Below, in pieces: positions 46,236 through 54,634 of a DNA stretch of 64,000 nt; the stretch's first letter is position 1; each line of letters starts with the position of its first letter. A model generated the notes under the pieces. That model ran no database searches, had not been told where the DNA came from, and was given only the letters and a program-made list of their open reading frames with translations. The position numbers and the translations under genes are program-made. The stretch is taken from the NCBI GenBank assembly GCA_002205965.3, contig NADL03000506.1, positions 992,001 to 1,056,000 of the forward strand, written 5' to 3'. The DNA is from Kappaphycus alvarezii. Its lineage: Eukaryota > Rhodophyta > Florideophyceae > Gigartinales > Solieriaceae.

Positions 46236-48150
46236 GTGTGCATGCAAAAACGAATAAATAATACAGGAAAGACTACAGGCTGGTTTGTAAGCTTTGAGAT
46301 TTCCTATTCAGAGGTCGGAACCATTTAAAAGTACAGCAAAATGTAAAATAAGTTATCGAATGTCTAAGGACCATAAATTTATTTCAATGTGGACCATTGT
46401 TTGGCAGATAGGCCTTTCTCAGTGCGAGGGCAACAGGTAAAGTTCTGTAGGCCTCCACAACATCATGGTACAAGTTTAATGGGATCTACCTCAGCAAAAA
46501 CCAGTAATGTGCTAGGGGAAATGTTTGGGCGCTTTAATGTTTGAAAGATGTGGTCGGTTGGGGCCCGGAGTTTCTTAGAGGGTTACCGATTATGGAAAAT
46601 CCTAATTGCCGGCAAGGTTACCTGGAGCGTACCACGAGATATGCCCACCCCTTACTCATCCTTCTCCTCATCAGCTTCTAACCCCTCCAGATCGACAGCG
46701 ACATCACCGACTTCGTTGCAGTCCGAAGAGTTGAGATCAGATCAGTCAATCCAGCGATATGTAATGGGTAATGTGCAGTACATGGTAGCTCGATCCATGG
46801 GCCAACGTGAAAAGCCAACTGTAAGATATTGTTTGCCTTCAATGATTGACTCGAAAGAAAGCAGTCCAAAGTAATGTAGAACCCAATTAAACTGGCCTAT
46901 CAGCCATCGCATGACGACGTGGTTGAGATGATGAGGCAGTTAGTGGCGATCCAGTTGCAAAACGCACTGCATGCCACATCCCCTGATAGGAATAAAACAT
47001 TCAACTACCATTCTGTTGATTAGAACGGTTTACAATCTGTATTGATGGTTTTAGCAAGCTTTGGTAACGGGTGCAGGGGAGAAGATCTGTGCAGATTTTT
47101 TTTAAGGTTGAGGAAATGAACGCTCCCATCAGGGCTATCCTTGACTAAGTTGAAGGCAAAAATGGCACTGAAACTCCGTGGAAAGTAGTGTTTTGGATCT
47201 GGACGGATACGTCCATAATAAGTCCGACACTGATTGTACTGGTACTGGGCGTTAGCTGTTGTTTACATGACTGTATCGTTGTCAAGAGGTGATATATCTT
47301 CAAGGCCGTTATTCCCTTACATAAACAGGAATCAAGTACAACACTGGCATCACATGCCATCCGAAGTGAACAGTGATATCATTAAACTTCTTTCTTGAAA
47401 GCTCTATATTGCTGAGAACGTGAGCGACCATTTTCCTCTTAGGGGTGTAATTTTATTTCAGTGCTATGTCCTTGGAGAGAGTCTAGACTACACCAGAAAT
47501 TTTTTCTGTCATACATACATACAGTAGACACTCACCTACATTGGCTTCATGGACAAGGAGAATATATACATTAGAAAGTAATAATAGAGAAACTCTTTTC
47601 CAAATGCGCTCGTGCAGCGCTGAGCGAGATTTTTTGTTCAACAAACGCCAACAATGTTCGTATTGAATGCAATGTTAGAATCCATCTGCCGGCAAAAGGA
47701 GTATTTAATTTTTTGCTAGAAAAAACTCCCTTAGTGCTGCTGGTGTAGTGGCTGAGCGAAAGGATCGTAGAGGAGCAATCACAACGATGTAAAGTGTTTT
47801 TGTCGACTTTAACAAGTGTGTTGCTGTAATAATCTACTAACATGAGACTGGGATTAGATTTCAGCGATCCAAACAGAATCTGAAAATTCTAAGGGGGAGT
47901 ACTGCCGTCTTTTGAGAGATAAATTGTATTGCCAACAACGTTTTGGCGTATTATTGGACAGGTAAGGGTAATAAATGGGACCTATTTTGGATATCACAAA
48001 GGGATTAGACAAAAAATCTTTCTATGTTTGAAAGTCTTGTATTTAGAGACGCGAAAAGGATTGTTTTCATACAAATGCACATCTTTGCGACTTCAGATGA
48101 TGAGCTGTTCAAGACGGGGGGTTCAAGAAACCAGGTGTATCCATGGAGTT
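46236..48150. other. unrecognised, possibly an eroded retroelement
   Basis: The plus-strand frame 46548-46874 (108 codons; Ser-rich middle, then DQSIQRYVMGNVQYMVARSM) has protein-like composition but no motif; a second stretch at 46890-47010 (DDVVEMMRQLVAIQLQNAL) could continue it after stops. AAGGGGGAGTA at about 47891-47901 looks like a polypurine tract. Taken together an old LTR element is possible but not shown. Confidence 0.3.
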
Positions 48151-48580
48151 TGATAGGGGTAAATTGTCGCTAGAAGAGATACTCAGACCCAATTAACTCA
48201 AGAAGGAGGTTTTGCAAGCGACAAAAGTGCTACCGTGGTATATTTGAACAAACAAAAAGGAGTGTATATGGAAGAGAGTTGAGAGGTCTACAAGCAAGTA
48301 TGGAAGGGGCAGGGTCTGCCACTTCTGCTCTGTGAGCAGCGTAGGAAAAAGTTTTCTTGGGTCTGAAGTTGACTCTCAACTCCCTACTACTCAGGACTTG
48401 GCTTGAAGTTGTCTGCCAACTTGCTTTACCTCTCCCTGAGGAAGCAGTTTACTCAGCTTATATAGACTTTTGGCTACCCCTAAAGTCCGAACAAAACTAC
48501 AGAAGGTACCAGGAAATGCATAAAAACAATTTGTATGGACGATATACTCTAAACGAAAGATACTTAAGAAGCTAACAATC
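48151..48580 (-). repeat. diverged solo LTR of family C
   Basis: Starts TGATAGGGGTAAATTG, the reverse complement of the end of the C-family LTR, and follows the C LTR in reverse through the tRNA-like GTGCTACCGTGGTAT, the GTTGACTCTCAACT block and TTATATAGACTTT. Similarity fades after about 48560, so the LTR is truncated or eroded on that side. No internal coding region is attached. Confidence 0.75.
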
Positions 48581-48592
48581 AATGAGGTCTTC

Positions 48593-49120
48593 TTATTTCC
48601 CATTCTCTAAATCAGATCCAAGCAATTCCTCTAAAATATCCATGCTGCCCAAGCAGTCCCCAAAGATATCTGCGAACGGCTCATAACTATCTATTTCCTA
48701 CTGGGAGATATCTAAACTACTAAACATATCCCCATCCGGTTCCATCGTTGTTACCACTTGTTCCATACATTCCACCATTATAACACTTCCCATGCCTCCC
48801 TGTCGTTCATCCTCCTAGTCCTCATCCTCTTCCTCATCTTCATCCTCGTCCTCCTTAACCTCGTAGACCAATTCCAGGGCTGCCCACTCCTCGAAGGTCT
48901 CCACAGCTCCCCCCTCGACCTCCCACTCTTGCCCCTCAGGTACCTCCTCGGCCTCATCTTCGACGAAGAGCTTGCGGACGAACTCGATTATCTTCTTCTT
49001 AGTCTGGCGTCGCAGGTAGTCTTCTGCCTCCGTCGGGCCATATACAGCGAGCGCAAGGCCGTTTAAGGGGCGAGAGGGGCGGTTTTTGGTGATGGGGGCG
49101 GAGGGGCGAAGGTTGTTCAT
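48593..49120 (-). pseudogene. acidic protein gene with two in-frame stops
   Basis: A 176-codon minus-strand frame from ATG 49120 to TAA 48593 with in-frame TAGs at 48815-48817 and 48698-48700. The N-terminus is MNNLRPSAPITKNRPSRP, the middle has YLRRQTKKKIIEFVRKLF, then comes a Glu/Asp-rich stretch (KEDEDEDEEEDED) and a hydrophobic-acidic C-terminus (SMDILEELLGSDLENGK). I do not recognise a family. Consistent composition across both stops suggests a recently dead gene. The solo LTR of family C begins within about 15 nt of its end. Confidence 0.45.
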
Positions 49121-50115
49121 TTTGTTTGTAAATGACTGTAGACGAAGGATAGAGGGTGTTTTGGGTGTGTAGGGGGAGAGGGGTGATGAGTAAAATGATC
49201 GGGGACGTTTGAAACTTGGAATAAAGGGGGTTTAAATAGGCTCCCGGGGCAGGTTATATCGATTAGGAATAGGTAAAATAAATCTACAAGGGATTTTGTA
49301 GTAGTGCATTTGCGCCCTTTTCTCAAAAAAGCGAATTTGGAGGAGGAGGTAAGCAAAAAGGGGAAAAGAACTTGATTCGGGATCGATTCAGAGGGGGTAG
49401 ATACAGTATAAAAATATCTAGATAAAATGGAAGTAAATTTGGAGAGGACCGCGGTAATGATAAGCAAGGCTCTCGGAGGACGAGGAAGGACCGGAACTAT
49501 AAGCAATTTTTGACAAGGGGAGGTAGTTCAGTAAACTAAAAGTCTGTAGATGACGGCGACAAAAAATCCGTTCCTATCAGCACGCGCCTAACAGAGTGCA
49601 CGTAAAGCTGATCAGGATGATAATTCTGCTGATGCAATAGCATATGCTCTTTTCCTTGTTATCCTCATGCCGCGTTACAGACGACGGCAAGGAACCAGGT
49701 CAAAAATGTGAGGAATTCGATGACAACAATATTGAATGGGTGGGGTAAAGATTCGTTAATCAAATTTATTTTCACTGCTAACCAAGGCTATGCAAACCAA
49801 ATTTTTATGGATCTAATGTCTGATTTTGGTATCTCTACGGTTTTCTTCTGCTGTTTCATCTTATTAAAGTTCACCCATTCGTAATCCAGTCATCCTTGAA
49901 CCTGGGTTTGAGCAAGTCAGTCACATTGCTCATAATTGTGATCCTTTGCATACTTTTTCCTTTCCAGAGGTGCTTCCGGATTGGTTTTTCTCATACCTCT
50001 CATGACTTAATCATTTCACTTTAGAGGTTCAAAACAGGGTTTTTTTGGTACATGTCAAAAATACTTGTACTTGGTACATGAAACATTATAGTATTTTCCG
50101 AACCCGACGTACGTC
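49121..50115. other. intergenic before element B
   Basis: No supported gene. A purine-rich stretch at about 49150-49400 explains the long minus-strand frame there. GGTACATG repeats occur near 50050-50120 and again just after element B. Confidence 0.4.
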
Positions 50116-50120
50116 GGTAC
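50116..50120. repeat. left target-site duplication of element B
   Basis: GGTAC, repeated exactly at 56767-56771 after the right LTR. Confidence 0.9.
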
Positions 50121-50623
50121 TGTTGCGATTATGCCCGTAAATCACCAAATACCCTGACAGTATCCCTCCGGTAACCTGTACCAAGGATTTACACTGTAAG
50201 AAGACATCATTGCAACTTTTTGCACTGTACTCACGCACCAGTGTAAAAGCATAATATCATACCTCTTTGTCCTAGCCAATGACATGGATCCATCATGGCT
50301 ATCTCCCGTGGTTCTCGAAACATTTCGCACCCACCAATCAGCAACCACTTTATGCCTACTTGCCAATTGGACCAATGGGACTTTGCCATGATGTTCGTTG
50401 CTGTCTGTTATACTGATGGACCTTCAGAACCTTGTAGTTTGATACCTCTGGGTCGCTTTTTCTAGAATACCTTTGAATTCAGTACCGTTTAGTTACAATT
50501 TATCTCTGCTGGTGTTGAGTACTTTTTCTATATAAACCCTGGTCTGATGTTCCGGCCTGTTTACCGGAAGCATCAACCAACAGTTCAACCATCGATTACC
50601 TTTTGTGCGCTCAACACCCCACA
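50121..50623 (+). repeat. 5' LTR of element B
   Basis: TGTTGCGATT to CACCCCACA. TATATAAACCCTGGT near 50530 marks the promoter and is shared with element A. Confidence 0.97.
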
Positions 50624-50625
50624 TT

Positions 50626-50638
50626 TGGTAGCATCGCA
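50626..50638 (+). promoter_or_regulatory. primer-binding site of element B
   Basis: TGGTAGCATCGCA, two bases after the LTR, identical to element A. Confidence 0.75.
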
Positions 50639-50677
50639 TATTCGTTTGTCAGTACTGCGAGTTCTTCCAATCCGACA

Positions 50678-50774
50678 GTAAGTTAAAATCTCTATTAGAT
50701 TTGACGTTCTGCCCGATTGCAAGCAGAGACTAACATTTTGTTTTTTACTCTGATTCTTTTTGAATAACGCTCAG
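50678..50774 (+). other. intron-like leader segment of element B
   Basis: GTAAGT (50678-50683), ACTAAC (50729-50734), a T-rich run, then CTCAG ending at 50774, directly at the start of the open ORF0 frame. The branch, T-run and acceptor positions correspond to those of A; the donor position differs. Confidence 0.45.
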
Positions 50775-51380
50775 TGCCGAAAAACAAGACTTCCAGGGAC
50801 CGCCCCTCGTCGCCTGACGAGTACACCGAGAAGGACTTACAGGGATTTTTCGAGGAAAATTGTCGAGAAGTAAGTAAGTTCTGTTACGGTCAAGAACCAA
50901 GGACACCGACTAGGATCGAAATCGAAGAACCGAGAACCCGCAGCCTCCCGCTTTCGCACTTCCGTCGGCCCTTCCACCGATACTAGCGCTTCCCGAGATC
51001 CCCGCTCAAGGCCCGTCAAATCAAGGAAGGCCAAACCGACCACCAGGCCTACGATTTCGAAGAAGGGCCTACCTGTTCTTCCTGACGCCGCCTCTATCGT
51101 TATCCAAAGGACAGCCAACCATCGTATCCGGAAGTCTGTTAGGAGGCCTCGAATGACCAAGAACCCTCGATCGTCTCCTTTCCACTGTCGTCACTGTCAA
51201 GTCACCTGCACAGGCCGCGTGCAGTACTTCGAGCATCTCCGTTCCCGCAAGCATCAGCACCGCGCTGACAAGACAAGGCACACCTGCAATATTTGCAAAA
51301 TAGAAGTTCCGAGCAAGGCAGACCTTGAGCGCCACCGTCTTGGCCGTCGTCACCGCGAGACTGCTCGTAAGTCTGAGTAG
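50775..51380 (+). CDS. ORF0 of element B: protein with two U1/matrin-type zinc fingers
   Basis: Two overlapping open frames make up this region. The first (to 50986) has RPSSPDEYTEKDLQGFFEE. The second (50874-51380) is Ser/Arg-rich (SRDPRSRPVKSRKAKPTTR), then has GLPVLPDAAS, NHRIRKSVRRPRMTKN and two fingers, CRHCQVTC...EHLRSRKH and CNICKIEV...ERHRLGRRH, both CX2C-X12-HX5H. A GTAAGTAAG sequence at about 50870 lies just where the first frame could be left, so the two may be joined by splicing. There is no clear ATG for the first frame, so the start is unknown; an ATG at 51153 in the second frame would give a 75-residue finger-only protein. Conservation with A, including the fingers, argues that the protein is used by the element. 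Confidence 0.6.
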
Positions 51381-51607
51381 CTTGTATTTGAATAAACCTA
51401 TCCTTGTCGAATAGGAAAAAAAAAACAAAAGTTGCTTTCTCAACCGACTTCGTTTGTGCTGTGTTCACCCTCCCGCTGTGGCTACCTTACAAACTCGCTT
51501 TCCCCAGTTCCTTGCAGTAGGACTTGTAAGTCCGTATCGCCGCCAGGTTCTAGACAGGAAAACAACCGTTTGGTAAAGCATCGGAAGGAGGGTACTATAG
51601 CACACCC

Positions 51608-51637
51608 GACGTGACTGACGTCAAACCCTTACGTCAG
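51608..51637 (-). promoter_or_regulatory. tandem TGACG/CRE-like block in the leader of B
   Basis: The minus strand reads TGACGTAAGGGTT, TGACGTCA, CACGTC, nearly identical to 35461-35490 in A, and lies 25-30 nt from the tRNA-like module. Confidence 0.5.
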
Positions 51638-51658
51638 AGAAAATCAACTTTCCCAAGT

Positions 51659-51732
51659 TATCGACTGGGATTCGAACTCGAGACCTCTCACTGGTCTTTC
51701 GCTGGTCTAGCCAACTCGGCCACAGTGCATAC
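51659..51732 (-). other. antisense tRNA-like module in element B
   Basis: On the minus strand TGGCCGAGTTGG (51711-51722) is a perfect A box of Ser/Leu-tRNA type and GAGTTCGAATCC (51668-51679) a good B box, about 45 nt apart. The stems pair only partly. It occupies the same place as the module in element A but derives from a different tRNA. Confidence 0.5.
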
Positions 51733-51824
51733 CGATTCTTACTGGCCAATTTGAAAAAATTCTATTTAAAGAAAAAAAAACCCAAAACTACACGTGTGAC
51801 TCTTTCGACCAATAGGAAAGGACA

Positions 51825-52760
51825 ATGGAAACTTCGGGCATTACTGTAGAGTCTCTGGCACAGGCTGTAAGCGAACTTCAACGCCAGCTGTCAGAGGCTC
51901 ATAACCAGATCTCCACACAACAGAACCAGCTCAATAACGCTGCTCGCAAGGTGGGAGCTCTCGAGAATGAGCTTTCTCTCGTTAGGATCAATGCTAGTAG
52001 CTCAAATGGTCAAAACGAAACCAAGGACGCCCCTAAGAAGAACAAGCCGGGATCATTCAGCGGAAAAGGGTCCGTCGGGAGCTGGTGCGTGCAGATGCAG
52101 AATTATCTTGGTGAAGCAGATGGGCAAGCTACTATGAACATTGCACTAAGCTATCTCTCTGGAAATGCCCATGAGTGGTGGATGGTCCATTCCAAGAGCG
52201 CCGCGGGGCAGGAGATTCAAACATGGAAGGAACTGAAGACTGCCCTTCTCAATCGCTTCGAGACGTTAAACAAGGAAAAAATCGCCCGAGACAAGCTGGC
52301 TCGCTGGAAACAAGTTAAAGACGTTACTGCGTTCAATGAAGATTTTAACAAAATATTGTTGGATATACCAGACATAGGAGTCAAAGATCAGATTGATCGC
52401 TATTCACGCGGCCTGAAACCGTACATTTGGAAAGCCCTATGCACGAAAGAATACTCTAAGCTTTCTGATTTAATGGCAGATGCGGAAAGAATCGAAGCTG
52501 CTTACAGGCGTTCAGGGCCGTTAGGTAACAACAAATCGAGTACAAAATCGCTGAACGGAAGTTCAAGTAATGGAAATAGTGCTCCTGTGCCAATGGAAAT
52601 TGGGAACGTGGAAATGAAACCGGGTATACAGTCCTCAAATGTTAACTTACCGAAATTGGATCAAGCAGAACGTGAGAGATGCATACGTGAAGGCCTCTGC
52701 TTGAGATGCAGACAGAGAGGGCACATTGCAAAAAACTGCCCAAAAGCCCGAAGGAACTGA
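51825..52760 (+). CDS. gag polyprotein of element B
   Basis: An intact 311-codon frame from ATG 51825 ([13 protein letters not shown]). A Gln-rich coiled coil (residues ~10-60) is followed by a capsid domain with [48 protein letters not shown] and a Ser/Asn-rich linker, then the zinc knuckle [14 protein letters not shown] near the end. It packages the RNA in particles. It ends 55 nt inside the pol frame. The strong match to gag of A, including the linker VPMEIGN, shows both belong to one lineage. Confidence 0.92.
   Translation: METSGITVESLAQAVSELQRQLSEAHNQISTQQNQLNNAARKVGALENELSLVRINASSSNGQNETKDAPKKNKPGSFSGKGSVGSWCVQMQNYLGEADGQATMNIALSYLSGNAHEWWMVHSKSAAGQEIQTWKELKTALLNRFETLNKEKIARDKLARWKQVKDVTAFNEDFNKILLDIPDIGVKDQIDRYSRGLKPYIWKALCTKEYSKLSDLMADAERIEAAYRRSGPLGNNKSSTKSLNGSSSNGNSAPVPMEIGNVEMKPGIQSSNVNLPKLDQAERERCIREGLCLRCRQRGHIAKNCPKARRN
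52730..52745 (+). promoter_or_regulatory. -1 frameshift slippery sites of element B
   Basis: Two in-phase X XXY YYZ heptamers: A AAA AAC at 52730-52736 and C CCA AAA at 52739-52745. The second is conserved in A; the first is one of the most efficient known sequences in retroviral-type shifting. Either leads into the pol frame before the gag stop at 52758-52760. Confidence 0.65.
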
Positions 52761-54211
52761 CTGAAGGTCCTCAATCAGTTCTGGATAACAGAAATCTTAT
52801 TGTTTCAACAATAAGATCCCAGGAAGCATTTAGGGGAACACCAACCCCAACTTTCCAACGAAATCATAGAGGACTTCTTATTGTTAAAGGAGTCATTTCC
52901 AATGGACCAGCAAAAATTCTCATCGACCCAGGTGGTGAGATCAATTTCCTCAGTGAATTCTTCTGCGATTACCATAAGATTAAAACAAGAGAATCAGCAG
53001 AGCTTGCCGAAATGGCGAACGGTGCTAACCAGAAGTTGAGAGAAACAGCCGGTCCGGCAATCGTCCAAGTAAAGAACTACACAGAACCACTGTACTTCGC
53101 CGTGAGCCCCCTCAAGAGATATGATGCAATCCTAGGAAAGGAATGGTGTGGAGCCCATAGAGCAATTATCGACTCTTCAAGCAATCAAGTTTCTTTCAAC
53201 TACAAGGGTGAAAAGTACTCCGTCACTGCCAATGAAATGACAAAGCACCCTTTCGTTTCTGCAAACTCAGTACTTACTGATTTGGAGAAAAAATGTAGCA
53301 CTTATGCTGTTCTAATTCGACCACTAGACTCAAATCCAAATGTTCCAGATTCTTACCCAGAAGATATTCAAGGTGTACTGAAAAAGTATACAGACGTTTT
53401 CCCGGAAAAACTTCCGAAGGGCCTTCCTCCGAAGCGAAAGTATGATTTCAAGATCGAATTGGAAAAAGATGCTAAGCCACAGAAAAAGGGTCTCTACAGA
53501 CTTTCAGGAAAAGAAATGATGGAGCTTCGTAAACAACTAGATGATCTACTAGAGAGTGAATTCATTAGACCAAGCAAAAGCCCCTGGGGAGCGCCAATAC
53601 TCTTTGTAACGAAAAAGGACAGCGGTTTGCGTATGTGTGTGGATTACAGAGCACTTAATCGGCTTACTGTAAAAAACAGCTACCCCCTGCCGCGCATCGA
53701 TGATATCTTTGATCGACTTAAGGGAGCCAGGTACTTCTCGAAAATAGATCTGAGGATGGGTTACCATCAGATCAGACTGGAGGAATCTTCAATCCCTCTC
53801 ACAGCGTTTCGAACCAGATACGGACATTTTGAATTTCTCGTACTACCTTTTGGATTGACCAACGCACCAGCAACTTTTATGAATCTCATGAACGACATAT
53901 TCAAAGATGTCCTGGATGTATTCGTTATCGTTTATTTAGATGACATTCTCATCTTCAGTAAGACATGGAAAGAACATTTAGAACACATTGATGTAGTACT
54001 AGAGATTCTGAGGAAGGAGAATCTGTTCGCAAAATTGTCAAAATGTGTCTTCGGTGTTAAAGAAGTCGAGTATCTTGGACATGTAATCTGTCAAGAGGGA
54101 ATTGCTGTGGATCCCAACAAGATAAAGGCAGTCATGGAATGGCCCTCACCAAAGAACAAGCAACAACTTCAGTCATTCTTGGACTCGTCAACTATTACAG
54201 AAGATTCATAA
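52739..54211 (+). pseudogene. protease and reverse transcriptase of element B pol
   Basis: A pol frame open from 52706. The protease has [15 protein letters not shown] with D-P-G at 52925-52933, and [20 protein letters not shown] has [28 protein letters not shown] (motif A), [15 protein letters not shown] (motif B) and [13 protein letters not shown] with an intact YLDD, then [10 protein letters not shown]. The frame breaks at 54181, where a G run is one base shorter than the frame requires, and ends [13 protein letters not shown]. The enzyme copies element RNA into DNA. Apart from that single lost base this part is complete, which suggests recent damage or a sequence error. Confidence 0.85.
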
Positions 54212-54634
54212 GAGGATGCTCATTGGTTGCTAAACCTCTTACAGAGCTGACGAAGAACGTTTCATTTCTGTGGACAGCTACTCAGGACAAATCATTCCAG
54301 ACCTTGAAGAAATCGTTATGCAGTGCCCCAGTCCTTCGAACTTTTGACTCTGAACTTCCAATATATGTCACTACAGATGCCTCTCAGTACGCAATTGGAG
54401 CTGTGTTGGAACAGGGGGATCCAAAATCCAGAAGACCAGTTGCCTTTGCGTCTAGGACTTTGAATGATGCTGAGCAAAATTATGCCGCTCATGAGAGGAG
54501 CTCTTGGCCATTGTAGAGTGCTTGAAATGGTGGAGAGCATACCTACACGGAAACTTTTTCACAGTTCATTCTGATCACTACCCTTTAAGATACCTCGAGA
54601 CCCAGGAAATCTGTCCCAAAGACAGGTTAGGTGG
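54176..54634 (+). pseudogene. RNase H of element B
   Basis: In the next frame (to 54516): [20 protein letters not shown], then [18 protein letters not shown] (Asp) and FASRTLNDAEQNYAAHER. A second one-base shortening of a G run at about 54495 and a third, in an A run near 54606, separate it from the last pieces (DHYPLRYLETQE) and from the linker that starts the integrase frame. Confidence 0.8.

Noticed and set aside
47571..47843. Ty1/copia RNase H end at 47.6-47.8 kb
   Set aside because: Only the polypurine-like tract near 47891 supports it; no RT, integrase or RNase H motif could be read.
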